Origin: Acidilobaceae archaeon
GTDB lineage: Archaea > Thermoproteota > Thermoprotei_A > Sulfolobales > Acidilobaceae
Direction of reading: 5' to 3'
NCBI GenBank assembly: GCA_027037535.1
Contig: JALVZQ010000008.1
Location: 235,962 to 299,961 of the forward strand
DNA: 64,000 nt
Part shown: one piece after another, positions 8,972 to 18,179 of the stretch
Position numbering within the stretch: position 1 is the stretch's first letter
How the letters are laid out: the number at the start of each line of letters is the position of its first letter
Notes under the pieces: generated by a model
Database searches by the model: none
The model's input: only the letters and a program-made list of their open reading frames with translations
Told to the model about the DNA's origin: nothing
Translations under genes and position numbers: made by a program

Positions 8972-8986
8972 CGAAACTTTTATATA
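8972..8986 (+). promoter_or_regulatory. archaeal BRE/TATA promoter of the thermosome gene
   Basis: A purine-rich BRE-like CGAAAC followed by TTTATATA lies about 60 bases before the thermosome ATG, giving an expected start of transcription near 9008-9012 and a short leader. A strong ribosome binding site (AAGGTGAC, about 9028-9035) follows. The arrangement fits a highly expressed gene. Confidence 0.6.
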
Positions 8987-9040
8987 GAAGTAATCTTACC
9001 TTAGAGATTGGAGAACGATAAAAGGATAAGGTGACAAGAC

Positions 9041-10657
9041 ATGGCGGCACTACCCTTAGAATCAATGGGAGTACCAGTTATAATACTCAAAGAAGGTACC
9101 TCCCGCTCCTACGGAAAAGAAGCAGTTCGCTCGAACATAATGGCTGTAAGAGCCATCGCAGAAATCCTCAAGACCACTTATGGTCCCAAAGGAATGGACA
9201 AGATGCTAGTAGACAGCCTAGGAGACATCACAATAACAAACGATGGAGCAACAATCCTCGACAAACTAGACCTACAACATCCAGCAGGAAAAATGCTCGT
9301 ACAAATCGCTAAGGGACAAGATGAGGAGGCAGGAGACGGAACAAAGACATCTGTAATATTCGCAGGAGAACTACTCAAAGAAGGAGAAAAACTACTCAAC
9401 AACAACATACATCCCACGATAATAGTCGAGGGATACAAGAAAGCACTAGAAAAGGCACTAGAGATCCTATATGAGATAGGAAAACCAATCAGCATAGACG
9501 ATTATGAGACCTTAAAGAAGATAGCACTAACAAGCCTAAACAGTAAAGCAGTAGGCGAAGCAGCAGACTACTTCGCAGACATCGCAGTAGAAGCAATAAA
9601 GACCATAGTAGAGAAGAGAGGAGACAAATACTACGTAGACCTGAACAACGTACAGATAATCAAGAAGCATGGTGGAAGCCTAAGAGACACAAAGCTAATC
9701 AAGGGAATAGTCATCGACAAGGAAGTAGTACATCCAGACATGCCTAGAAGAGTAGAAAACGCAAAGATCGCGGTCCTAGACACACCACTAGAAATAGAAA
9801 AACCCGAAATAGACCTAGAAGTAAGCATTACAAGCCCAGACCTAGTAAAACGACTACTAGAGAAACAAGAGAAGATACTAGCAGAGAAAGTAGAAAAAAT
9901 TGCAAGTGTTGGTGCTAATGTTGTTGTGACTCAGAAGGGTATTGATGAGGTTGCGCAGCATTTCCTTGCTAAGAGGGGTATTCTTGCTGTTAGGAGGGTT
10001 AAGAGGAGTGATATTGAGAAGATTGCTAAGGCCACCGGAGCAAAAATAATAACGAACCTAGACGACCTAACCGAGGAAGACCTGGGCTATGCTGAGCTTG
10101 TTGAGGAGAGAAAAGTCGGAGAAGACAAAATGATATTCATCGAGGGAGCAAAGAACCCCAAGAGCGTAACAATACTCATAAGAGGAGGCTTCGAGAGACT
10201 CGTAGAAGAAGCCGACAGAGCACTCCATGACGCTCTAAGCGCAGTAGCAGACGCCGTAATCGACGGCAAGATCGTAGCAGGCGGAGGAGCCACCGAGGCA
10301 GAACTAGCAAAGAGGCTAAGAGAATATGCTAAGACTGTACCAGGCAAGGAACAGCTAGCCATCGAGGCATGGATAAGGGCCCTTGAAGCATTACCACAGA
10401 CTCTAGCATTCAACGCAGGACTAGACCCCGTAGAGATACTAATGAAGCTAAGAAGCGCCCACGAAGAAGGCAAGCTCTGGGCAGGCATAAACGTCGAAGA
10501 CGGAGAAATAGTCGACATGACGGAGCTAGGAGTAATAGAGCCAGTAAGAATAAAAGCAAACGCGTTCAAAGCAGGAACCGAAGTAGCTACAATGATACTA
10601 AGAATAGACGACATAATAGCCGCAAGGAGAAGTGAAGACAAAGAAGAAAAGAAGTAA
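9041..10657 (+). CDS. ths: thermosome (group II chaperonin) subunit
   Basis: ATP-driven double-ring chaperonin subunit of the cytosol, 538 residues, full length. The equatorial ATP site shows [11 protein letters not shown] and the GDGTKTS P-loop, and the second half contains [13 protein letters not shown]. The apical and intermediate segments are present and the tail is the usual charged EDKEEKK. Codon choice is extreme: most codons end in A or C. Two internal tracts (9905-10030, residues 289-330, and about 10082-10111) instead use mostly codons ending in T or G, although the protein sequence remains typical. This looks like a conversion tract from a paralogous subunit gene. A second subunit gene elsewhere is expected but not seen here. 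Confidence 0.97.
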   Translation: MAALPLESMGVPVIILKEGTSRSYGKEAVRSNIMAVRAIAEILKTTYGPKGMDKMLVDSLGDITITNDGATILDKLDLQHPAGKMLVQIAKGQDEEAGDGTKTSVIFAGELLKEGEKLLNNNIHPTIIVEGYKKALEKALEILYEIGKPISIDDYETLKKIALTSLNSKAVGEAADYFADIAVEAIKTIVEKRGDKYYVDLNNVQIIKKHGGSLRDTKLIKGIVIDKEVVHPDMPRRVENAKIAVLDTPLEIEKPEIDLEVSITSPDLVKRLLEKQEKILAEKVEKIASVGANVVVTQKGIDEVAQHFLAKRGILAVRRVKRSDIEKIAKATGAKIITNLDDLTEEDLGYAELVEERKVGEDKMIFIEGAKNPKSVTILIRGGFERLVEEADRALHDALSAVADAVIDGKIVAGGGATEAELAKRLREYAKTVPGKEQLAIEAWIRALEALPQTLAFNAGLDPVEILMKLRSAHEEGKLWAGINVEDGEIVDMTELGVIEPVRIKANAFKAGTEVATMILRIDDIIAARRSEDKEEKK

Positions 10658-10776
10658 CCCGCATCTCTCCCCGCTTAATTTTTCCAAAAATCCATAATCC
10701 TATAAGTTTCGAATTATTCAGATATTAGTATATTCTCGCCACATACATGATTCCAGTATAAGGGTGCTGAAACGTC

Positions 10777-11385
10777 TTGATAATAATCCTTACAGGAACC
10801 CCGGGAACAGGAAAAACTGTTTTAGGCAACTTGTTATCGAAAGAAATAGATTGCTCTCTGACAAGTACATCTACGCTGCTGAAAGAGCACGGCCTCACAC
10901 GGACAGATCCTACAGGACGCTTCACTGAAATCGTAGACGACGAAATATCCTCTGCCGTGGAAACTCTCGTAAGAGAATCCCAAGAAGACAAATGTATTGT
11001 TCTAGAGACAATATATCCCTCACTATGGCTATCCTATAAGGATCTAGACTATGAAATCCCATTAATCATATTATTACGAGCACATCCAGTTGAGCTCTAC
11101 AATAGACTAAAGACCAGGAACTGGCCAGAGCAAAAAATTATCGAAAACGCTCTCTCTGAAGCATTCAACATAATAGCTGAAGAGCTACTCGACGTCTCGC
11201 ACGATGTTCTTGAAATTGATACGTCACGGAAAACTGCTATACAATCCCTTGAATTACTATACGATAAATTAGAGGAGTGGAGAACAGGTATCTCAATAGA
11301 TTGGATAAGCGATCCAGACGTACAGAATCTAGTCGCCAGATGGAGTATCCGCATGGATCTCGACAAGTATAGGCTGGGGCTGTGA
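10777..11385 (+). CDS. adenylate kinase of the AK6/Fap7 type
   Basis: P-loop NMP kinase related to AK6/Fap7, which in archaea and eukaryotes assists small-subunit ribosome maturation together with the uS11 protein. The Walker A motif is GTPGTGKT at residues 6-13. The lid-side segment LRAHPVELYNRLKTRNWPEQKIIENALSE matches the characteristic R-x-W-P-x-x-K-x-x-E-N pattern of this subfamily. It has 202 residues, close to family length, and a TTG start. The final 57 bases overlap the convergent HerA-type ATPase gene, so the last 19 residues of both proteins share DNA. Confidence 0.85.
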   Translation: MIIILTGTPGTGKTVLGNLLSKEIDCSLTSTSTLLKEHGLTRTDPTGRFTEIVDDEISSAVETLVRESQEDKCIVLETIYPSLWLSYKDLDYEIPLIILLRAHPVELYNRLKTRNWPEQKIIENALSEAFNIIAEELLDVSHDVLEIDTSRKTAIQSLELLYDKLEEWRTGISIDWISDPDVQNLVARWSIRMDLDKYRLGL

Positions 11386-12957
11386 TATACTCTGCAATAC
11401 AACCGTACCGGTAGGTAGCTTGTCAAGCCTAGAAAACCAGTCTGCATCCATGCCCATCGTCTCTAGGATAAGTTTTTTGTCCTTATTCGATTTCAGTGAA
11501 TGAACTATCTTTGTATTAGTATTAAGTAGGAGCCTCGAATCCATTACCGAAGGACTCTGCGTAGCATATATTATGTGTACTCCATACTTCCTCGCCTCTG
11601 AAAGTATAACCGCTAGTATATCGGAGGCCATAGAGATGTTCTGCACTTCATCCATGAAGACAAACATTAAAGGAATGTTTTCTCCCTGAGAACTATATCT
11701 TCTATATGCCTCCGTGAAAATAATCGATAACATCATTATAACGTACAACCTCCTCACGTGGAGACTCATTATGTTCGATAAATCGAGGACAATCCCTGAT
11801 GCACTGTCTTTAGCTAAATCCCCTGGACAATCCCTGAAGATCCTCCTACCCTCATTTAAGACAAGCATGCCTAGTTTTCGCTGAAGCGCTCTCTTTACCT
11901 CTCTATCCCATCGAGAATCTTCAGGTAGCTCTAACACCATGCCATATAATTCGCTCAGGCTCCTAGCATTAGGCATCACCCGAGAAAGAAGATATGCTTG
12001 GGGCTCTGTGAGATCGAGTGCACGAGTCAATACCTCGAAGGCATAATCTCTACGGTCTTCACCGTTACATGAGAGTATGTCAGCAGGCAATTCTCCCGTT
12101 GACACATCAATGACTTTAAACCCTCTAGAAGCTAGTATTTTGTGTTCCCCCGTCCAATCGAAAACTAAAATCCCCGCATTGTACTGGTTAAGTAGCCGTG
12201 ATGCTAGAACTCTTAGTGTAGTTGATTTACCTGATCCTGTTGACCCAAATATCCCGATATGGCCCTCAAAATCCCTGTAGTACAGGTAAACAGGTTCGAG
12301 TCGAGGAGTGTCTAATCGGTACCCAATGAATACGCGATCCTTATCATGTCCGATCTTGTTAGACCTACTAGGTATTATCCCGGCTGGGTTAGGCGATTTT
12401 ACTGGACGTATACTTACTCCTTCTAGAAACGAGGCTATTGCACTCTCTATTATCTCGGACTCGATATCCTGGTCTTCCCCATTTATTATAAGATAAGTAG
12501 TTTTCGACCCGGATACAAACTCGTGTAGAATTGCATACCTATTGGAGGGCCTACTAGTGCTTCTCGATAAAAGAAATTCCTCTATTTTGGACCCTACTAT
12601 TGGATCACTATATATTATCTGAAAGACCTTGGGGTTTTCACCCAACTCCTCAGCTGTACGTCTATCTCCAGGACCGGGTTTTAATGGAAGCCTTATTTTC
12701 GCTGTTATATCGGCTGTGTTTACTCTGTTCAGTGAAATCACCGCTGCTAGAAAGGCTAGTCCTATTATAAACAAGACTATGGCGCCTGGTGCCCTGAAGG
12801 CATAAGCTATAAGCGCTATTGCGATTATAGCCGGTATCAGCCTTAGTATAATAGGTGCTCTCTCTAACCAGTCCAAGGTCTTTCTCCGGTAATGATATTT
12901 CCATGATTGTATACGTGGGAGAGACTGATTGATGGACGTATTGTCGTGCAGTGGCAA
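11329..12957 (-). CDS. membrane-anchored HerA/VirB4-type ATPase
   Basis: A 542-residue FtsK/HerA-superfamily ATPase. Two membrane segments (about 35-53 and 57-75) precede a soluble region of 150 residues and the ATPase domain, with Walker A GSTGSGKST (238-246), Walker B MFVFMDEVQN (around 430) and the sensor segment IIYATQSPS. HIGIFGSTGSGKS and the ATQ sensor are typical of archaeal HerA/TrwB relatives. Membrane-anchored members include CedB of the crenarchaeal DNA-import system, so DNA transport is a reasonable hypothesis, but no CedA-like multi-pass protein is nearby. The start is uncertain within the first 30 residues. It overlaps the convergent AK6 gene by 57 bases. Confidence 0.8.
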   Translation of the reverse strand: MPLHDNTSINQSLPRIQSWKYHYRRKTLDWLERAPIILRLIPAIIAIALIAYAFRAPGAIVLFIIGLAFLAAVISLNRVNTADITAKIRLPLKPGPGDRRTAEELGENPKVFQIIYSDPIVGSKIEEFLLSRSTSRPSNRYAILHEFVSGSKTTYLIINGEDQDIESEIIESAIASFLEGVSIRPVKSPNPAGIIPSRSNKIGHDKDRVFIGYRLDTPRLEPVYLYYRDFEGHIGIFGSTGSGKSTTLRVLASRLLNQYNAGILVFDWTGEHKILASRGFKVIDVSTGELPADILSCNGEDRRDYAFEVLTRALDLTEPQAYLLSRVMPNARSLSELYGMVLELPEDSRWDREVKRALQRKLGMLVLNEGRRIFRDCPGDLAKDSASGIVLDLSNIMSLHVRRLYVIMMLSIIFTEAYRRYSSQGENIPLMFVFMDEVQNISMASDILAVILSEARKYGVHIIYATQSPSVMDSRLLLNTNTKIVHSLKSNKDKKLILETMGMDADWFSRLDKLPTGTVVLQSISQPQPILVEIHADTPSGD

Positions 12958-13079
12958 TTATGTGTTCTCTATAACTCATATGCTATCAAATGTGCCCAGC
13001 TACGTCTTGATTAATGCCGGCTGTTTATAGCGAATAATCTTGTTGTCCTGAGCTGGATTAAAGGGCCTCTTGCGGTTGT

Positions 13080-13436
13080 CTAGACCCGGGTAATGCATAA
13101 GTAGTATTTCTTGCCTGGCTCAAGCTCCTCTAAGCGAGGCTCGAACCTAAAGATAACGCCCCATACACTGAACACTGTATAGTTAGGAGCCTCTTTATGC
13201 TCCCGTTTGAGGTCCCTGACTATATATCCATGCCCGCAAAATACATAGTTCCCTAGGTTTTGCGGTTTCGAATCCCTAATCTCGAATAAGAGTTTATCGC
13301 CTTCCTTAACAGAGAATAGTTCCTCGAGGACATCGAATTTTACTCTGTAGCCCTTGGCCTTGCCCTCTGCAACCCACTGGCCTTTTATCTCGCCTTGCTT
13401 TACACCCGTCACCGTTACCGTCATTTTCTTCTTCAT
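13080..13436 (-). CDS. rpo8: DNA-directed RNA polymerase subunit Rpo8 (RpoG)
   Basis: A 118-residue homologue of eukaryotic Rpb8, the polymerase subunit found in crenarchaea and korarchaea. The diagnostic NYVFCGHGYIVRDLK segment (about residues 64-78) matches the FCGHGYIV core of Sulfolobus Rpo8, and the rest predicts an OB-like beta barrel ending in YYLCI. It is divergent from the SmAP3 gene, with a 58-base spacer. The overall length agrees with the family. Confidence 0.85.
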   Translation of the reverse strand: MKKKMTVTVTGVKQGEIKGQWVAEGKAKGYRVKFDVLEELFSVKEGDKLLFEIRDSKPQNLGNYVFCGHGYIVRDLKREHKEAPNYTVFSVWGVIFRFEPRLEELEPGKKYYLCITRV

Positions 13437-13494
13437 GGCTCCGACCCCTAATCTAAATTAACCAGTATGGCTACGGTGGTACAAGGGGATAAAA

Positions 13495-13941
13495 ATGGTC
13501 TTTGCCAGTGACGCGGCAAGAAGGTTCACAGTCAAGCTAAACACCTTGCTCGACAAGGTGATCATCGTAAAACTAGTCAACGGGAGGACATACAAGGGTA
13601 AACTCGCGGGATTTGATCAGTCTACATTAAGTATAGCGCTTGAGGCGGCCGTCGACAACGAGAACAATAACTGGCCCATCGCTATAATATATGGGAGCAC
13701 GATCTCCGAAATACTTGTTGAGGAAGGATCGATTTTCAGCGCTAAAGAATTCTCAGAATTTCTAATAAAGCACGGTGGAATACCTCCCCACCAGATAAGG
13801 GTATACGAGGATATCAACGTCGTCGAGATAGCTAGAAGCGTCAAGGTCTCGAAGGACGGAGTCGAGGGCGCCGGACCACTTGCCCACAGAGTAAACACGC
13901 TCTTCAGAGAATACATGCGGCGTAAAGGAGTCCGGGTCTAA
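13495..13941 (+). CDS. Sm-like protein SmAP3
   Basis: RNA-binding Lsm protein with an extra C-terminal domain. Residues 10-75 form the Sm fold (Sm1: VIIVKLVNGRTYKGKLAGFDQ; Sm2: AIIYGSTISEI). Residues about 78-148 form a separate alpha/beta domain, as in crenarchaeal SmAP3 of Pyrobaculum, whose function remains unclear. ATG follows AGGGGATAAAA. The archaeosine transglycosylase gene starts 46 bases downstream on the same strand, so cotranscription is likely and would join two RNA-related functions. Confidence 0.87.
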   Translation: MVFASDAARRFTVKLNTLLDKVIIVKLVNGRTYKGKLAGFDQSTLSIALEAAVDNENNNWPIAIIYGSTISEILVEEGSIFSAKEFSEFLIKHGGIPPHQIRVYEDINVVEIARSVKVSKDGVEGAGPLAHRVNTLFREYMRRKGVRV

Positions 13942-13987
13942 TCCCTAAACCACAAATCTCTCTTTGTCCAGTGATGGGTTTACTGAA

Positions 13988-15496
13988 ATGTTCGAAATCA
14001 AAGACGCAGACCTAGCAGGAAGAATAGGCAAACTATATACGAAAACTAGCGTGATCGAGACCCCTGCATTTTTCCCCGTGGTTGACGTCGAAAGACAAGA
14101 AATACCTCTCAAGGAAATCAGAGAGCTAGGCTTCAACCAAGTAATAACAAACGCATACATTCTATACAAACGCTATAAAGAAAAAGTCCTAGAACAAGGT
14201 GTCCACAGCCTTCTAGGCTTCAACGGCGTGATAATGACTGACTCAGGAGCATATCAGATCCTTCAATACGGCTCCGTAGACATAACAAACAAAGAAATCA
14301 TAGAGTTTGAAGGAAAAATCGGCGTAGATATAGGCGTGATCCTCGATATCCCTACAGGCGACGTCGACCGTCTCGCCGCTGAAAGAAGCGTCTCGGTTAC
14401 TCTGAGAAGAGTCGAGGAGGCGCGGAGAATAATTATTGATTATCCTGAAACTCTCTGGGTTCTACCCGTCCAGGGAGGAAAATATCTTGACCTAGTCGAG
14501 TATAGTGCCGAGAAAGCATCGGGGCTCGAGGAATTCTCGATATATGGTATAGGTAGCCCGACGGTCTTCTTAGAGAAGTACGATTACCGGACAGTCCTGG
14601 AAATAGTGGTCTCCGCCAAGAAACATCTCAAACCAGGTAAACCGGTTCACCTCTTCGGCGCCGGCCATCCACTAATAATACCCTACGCTGTGGCTCTAGG
14701 AGTAGATCTCTTCGACAGTGCATCCTATATATTATACGCGAGGGATGATCGAGTATTTACTGACTTCGGTGTAGAGCGCCTAGACAGAATAACATATCTC
14801 CCCTGCAGATGTGGCGACTGCTCCGACTACAACGCTGAGAAAATAAAGAATCTTCCTAAGAAGGAGAAAATAAGGATCCTAGCGAGACATAATCTTTGTA
14901 TGATAAAGTATTATCTCGACCTTACAAAACAGGCAATAAAAGAGGGGAGACTCTGGGAGCTCCTAGAATCACTAAGCAGACACCATGTACGACTATATGA
15001 GGCATTCCGGGCCATTTACGAGATGAAGGACTACTACTCGAAATATTCTCCACGTGTAAAAGGAGTAGTTCGCGGGATAAGGGCCTACGACTATTATAGC
15101 ATGGGAAACCCGAGACTCTTATCTTATCATGAAAAAATACAAAACTATACTCCTCGCCTGGGAAGAGACGTGAAAAGGATTATACTAGCGCCCCTCCCGC
15201 TGGACCCCGATCATTGCCCAGAGCCCGAGGACCTGGAGAAAGGAGAGGAATATGTTCTATACTATGATCCCTTCCTAATAGTCGTACCACAAGAGCTATG
15301 TGGTGTTTATCCAACTATACACGTTCATAGACCAGATATTGATATAGATAGAGGGCATGCTGAAACCATAGCCAAGAAAATCCTAATGTTCCTAAACAAT
15401 ATGCCGGGGATAGACAGGTATAGCGTAATGATTCTTCAATCAAGTAATTATAGATCGCTCTCTGAGGAGCTTGAACGGTTCCTAAGACAATTATAG
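13988..15496 (+). CDS. tgtA: archaeosine tRNA-guanine transglycosylase, without PUA domain
   Basis: Replaces guanine 15 of tRNA with preQ0, the first step of archaeosine formation. I place the start at ATG 13988 (MFEIKDADLAGRIGK, the usual N-terminus), with GTGAT 13 bases upstream. A TTG at 13964 would add eight residues. The TIM-barrel part has TDSGAYQ with the general Asp, DIPTGD, and GIGSPTVFLEKY, and the zinc site CRCGDC is at about residue 275. The 502-residue protein stops after the C1-type domain and lacks the C2-PUA end of euryarchaeal enzymes. A separate C2-PUA protein is encoded 0.8 kb downstream on the other strand. Confidence 0.93.
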   Translation: MFEIKDADLAGRIGKLYTKTSVIETPAFFPVVDVERQEIPLKEIRELGFNQVITNAYILYKRYKEKVLEQGVHSLLGFNGVIMTDSGAYQILQYGSVDITNKEIIEFEGKIGVDIGVILDIPTGDVDRLAAERSVSVTLRRVEEARRIIIDYPETLWVLPVQGGKYLDLVEYSAEKASGLEEFSIYGIGSPTVFLEKYDYRTVLEIVVSAKKHLKPGKPVHLFGAGHPLIIPYAVALGVDLFDSASYILYARDDRVFTDFGVERLDRITYLPCRCGDCSDYNAEKIKNLPKKEKIRILARHNLCMIKYYLDLTKQAIKEGRLWELLESLSRHHVRLYEAFRAIYEMKDYYSKYSPRVKGVVRGIRAYDYYSMGNPRLLSYHEKIQNYTPRLGRDVKRIILAPLPLDPDHCPEPEDLEKGEEYVLYYDPFLIVVPQELCGVYPTIHVHRPDIDIDRGHAETIAKKILMFLNNMPGIDRYSVMILQSSNYRSLSEELERFLRQL

Positions 15497-15518
15497 GAGA
15501 GGATCCTTTCGGCCCTCT

Positions 15519-16283
15519 CTACATATAGATTCCCTTGTGGCGGTCGCTTTCGTCCTCTCCCTCGTTCTTACCCGATAACATGGGACCGAGCATCTCCATG
15601 AGGCGTTCCCGCTCAACTTTCCATTTTTCCGCGTATTCTTCCAGTAGAGACGTATCTACCTCTACGTTGAGGATTTCTCCTGCTACTACACGTACACCCT
15701 TTAACGCCGCATTATAGTCTATTTCCTCGACTGTCGAGTACGGGAGCACTATGATTGAGGGAACCTTGTAGTGGACTGTATAGATATATAGTAGGGCTAG
15801 GGGGCCCATTACTCCTAGTCCTGTCTCCATTTCGGGAGCCTTGAGCCTAGGACCCCGATAGTATTTATTCGGCTTATGTCTATACCCGTATTCTTCCTCT
15901 CCATGCATGAATGTCTTATTCAAGCCTCCTACAAGAACCATGAACTTTGAATTAATTTCCCGTGCAAACCTGACTAGGGCCTCTACATATTCGTCCGCGA
16001 TCTCCTTCTCGGGCAGCGCCCTATTCACGACGATTACTGTTTTGGGATCCTCCCTATAATAGACGTCAAAAGGCATCCCTACTCCATCTTCTTCCACTAC
16101 AATGAATGGCGGATTCGGCCTCGTCAATACGTATCCTATCTTTTTTGCCTCGAGGCCGAGGGCCAAGTGTTTTGAGACGAGATAACCTACCATTCCGAAT
16201 CCTCGGAATCCTGTCACAATAATAGCTTCGCTAAGCTCTTCGACTGGTACATCGAGGTTTATATCGACAAACGTTTTATCCAA
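15519..16283 (-). CDS. PAC2-family (proteasome assembly chaperone-like) protein
   Basis: A member of the PAC2 family (archaeal relatives of eukaryotic proteasome assembly chaperones), 254 residues. Characteristic parts are the N-terminal SEAIIVTGFRGFGMVGYL, with its glycine-rich loop after strand 1, and a later GLGVMGPLALLYIYT segment. The C-terminal 40 residues are charged and probably helical. It is third in a minus-strand group PAN - C2-PUA - PAC2 with short spacers, a context that supports a proteasome-related task. A direct chaperone activity in archaea is inference from the family. Confidence 0.85.
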   Translation of the reverse strand: MDKTFVDINLDVPVEELSEAIIVTGFRGFGMVGYLVSKHLALGLEAKKIGYVLTRPNPPFIVVEEDGVGMPFDVYYREDPKTVIVVNRALPEKEIADEYVEALVRFAREINSKFMVLVGGLNKTFMHGEEEYGYRHKPNKYYRGPRLKAPEMETGLGVMGPLALLYIYTVHYKVPSIIVLPYSTVEEIDYNAALKGVRVVAGEILNVEVDTSLLEEYAEKWKVERERLMEMLGPMLSGKNEGEDESDRHKGIYM

Positions 16284-16289
16284 CTCGTC

Positions 16290-16757
16290 TCACCTCTTAT
16301 GCCTGATCCTTACAATTTCTCCTCTATCCAAGCCATCTATCATATGCGGCGAAATCTTAACTCTTCCTACACCTATTAAATTATCGTCTCGGTCCACGAT
16401 TACACACTCGTCTCCTGGCCTGAGATCCTCGTCATAAGAGACAATATCTCTAGCCAAGACGCTCCCTCTCAACTCCCTATCCCCTCTTACAATTATCCTT
16501 AGTCTCGGCGGACTAGTACCCGAGACTATGAGTTTAGCAGCTCCTAGGCCTAGGCTATACAAGTTATCGTTAGGCCTTAGTGTTAGTATCCTCTCGCCAG
16601 ACTTATAGACGTTTCTTATTTTTCCCCTAGAAGTAACGTCTACTTCTATTTCATCAGGGTTTCCTAGGAGGAGGCTCGAGACATCGTCTCCGAACTGGTA
16701 TGAGAGTATTGCTCTCAACTTGATTAATTCTCCTGGCAGGGGTTTTCTACGCTTCAC
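16290..16757 (-). CDS. C2-PUA domain protein, likely detached RNA-binding part of archaeosine TGT
   Basis: A 155-residue protein. Residues about 10-75 (LRAILSYQFGDDVSSLL ... LYSLGLGAAKLI) match the C2 domain and residues about 80-152 the PUA domain (LRPGDECVIVDRDDNLIGVGRVKIS) found at the C-terminus of euryarchaeal TGT and ArcS. In those enzymes the PUA domain grips the tRNA acceptor end. Since the tgtA product encoded nearby lacks these domains, I infer a two-subunit enzyme. It is placed between the PAN and PAC2 genes, 6 bases upstream of the latter, so transcription follows the proteasome genes. Confidence 0.82.
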   Translation of the reverse strand: MKRRKPLPGELIKLRAILSYQFGDDVSSLLLGNPDEIEVDVTSRGKIRNVYKSGERILTLRPNDNLYSLGLGAAKLIVSGTSPPRLRIIVRGDRELRGSVLARDIVSYDEDLRPGDECVIVDRDDNLIGVGRVKISPHMIDGLDRGEIVRIRHKR

Positions 16758-16820
16758 TCCTTAGACTCCCTATGTGATAGGGTGGAGGCCCTGGAGAGTT
16801 AATAAAAATGAGTAGACATG

Positions 16821-18029
16821 CTAGAAGATGATATGGGCCCCCGCCCCCCTATCCTTGTTCTTAGAGGACCTAGTCCTATTCCTGACCTTCTCAACAGCGT
16901 CTAGTAAGTCTCTCATAGTTATCCTCTTTCTGCCCTGTCTTATAGCATAGAAGCCAGCCTCCGTTACTACAGCTTTGAGATCAGCACCGCTGAAGCCCTC
17001 CGTTAACTCGGCGAGCTTACCTATGTCGACGTCTTTTGAGTGCTTGGTCTTTCTGAGATGTATCTTGAGTATCGCCACTCTCGCCTTATAGTCGGGTAAC
17101 GGTATCTCAATTATCCTGTCGAATCTTCCGGGCCTTAGTAGTGCTGGGTCAAGCAGATCTAGTCTGTTTGTAGCAGCTATAACTTTGACATTGGATAACG
17201 GCTCGAATCCGTCCATTTCGGCGAGAAGCTGGAGAAGGGTTCTTTGAACTTCTCTGTCACCGCTTGTCCCCAACTCTGATCTCCTTGCACCGATTCCATC
17301 GATCTCGTCTATGAATATAACGGCGGGAGCGTGTTCCCTAGCATACCTGAAGACTTCTCTCACTATCCTTGCCCCTTCCCCTATGAACTTGTTTACGAGC
17401 TCGCTTGCAACTATCCTTATGAATACGGCGTTTGATTCTCGGGCAACAGCCTTCGCGAGCAGCGTCTTTCCTGTTCCTGGAGGTCCGTGAAGTAATACGC
17501 CCTTCGGGGGCTCTATGCCGACCTCGCTGAACACCTCTGGCTTCTTGAGGGGGAGCACTACGACCTCGTAGAGTTCTCGTATTTGTTCATCTAGGCCTCC
17601 GATATCCTTGAATGTGACGTCCGGGCGCTCGACTACCTCCATTGCCTTTACCGTGGGATCGACTCTGTTCGGTAATACTTCTACTATAGTGGAGCCCCGA
17701 TTATTGAGGGCCACGACCATGCCAGGTCTTAGATCCTTAGGATTAATGTTCTGAGATATCTTCACGACTAGGTTCGGGCCAGTAGTGCTCTTAACTATGG
17801 CCCTCTCGTTGTCTAGGACCTCGAGCACTGTAGCCTCTATGAATGGAGGGCTCATAAGCTTGTATATCTCTCTGCGAGTATCCTCAAGTTTTCGCTCTAG
17901 ATCCATTTTCTGCTTTAGTAATGCCCGTATCCTTTCTTGTAGAATCCTTATATGGTCTTCTGGGTCAATGTACGGTGTTTCGCTTGATCGTCGTCGGCTG
18001 GCACTGCTCACTGACACGCTAAGCGTCAC
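16821..18029 (-). CDS. pan: proteasome-activating nucleotidase PAN
   Basis: Hexameric AAA ATPase that unfolds proteins for the 20S proteasome. The 402-residue product has an N-terminal coiled coil (about 25-60), an OB domain (60-130), Walker A GPPGTGKT (about 177-184), Walker B IFIDEID, the pore loop around [14 protein letters not shown], sensor 1 (ATNRLD) and arginine fingers (LLRPGRFDR). The C-terminus reads GAHIIF. The penultimate residue of the usual HbYX tail (a Tyr) is replaced by Ile, so gate opening may use a variant tail. The codons just before are G/C homopolymers, where a sequencing indel could change this end. Confidence 0.94.
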   Translation of the reverse strand: MTLSVSVSSASRRRSSETPYIDPEDHIRILQERIRALLKQKMDLERKLEDTRREIYKLMSPPFIEATVLEVLDNERAIVKSTTGPNLVVKISQNINPKDLRPGMVVALNNRGSTIVEVLPNRVDPTVKAMEVVERPDVTFKDIGGLDEQIRELYEVVVLPLKKPEVFSEVGIEPPKGVLLHGPPGTGKTLLAKAVARESNAVFIRIVASELVNKFIGEGARIVREVFRYAREHAPAVIFIDEIDGIGARRSELGTSGDREVQRTLLQLLAEMDGFEPLSNVKVIAATNRLDLLDPALLRPGRFDRIIEIPLPDYKARVAILKIHLRKTKHSKDVDIGKLAELTEGFSGADLKAVVTEAGFYAIRQGRKRITMRDLLDAVEKVRNRTRSSKNKDRGAGAHIIF

Positions 18030-18179
18030 CGTAAAACTTATTTTTCCATGAGAGCTTAAAAGGAGGAAGGTTCTTTCTCTCCTCGATAATATCTAAGTAT
18101 TTATCATGTATAACCACCGTAATCTTGTTCTAATCAATATAAAGCCTGCTGAGCCGCGAATATAAAGGAGAGAGGATGC

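Noticed and set aside
9178..10641. Antisense open frames across the thermosome gene
   Set aside because: They arise from the A/C-rich codon bias of the sense strand and are Ser-rich without motifs.
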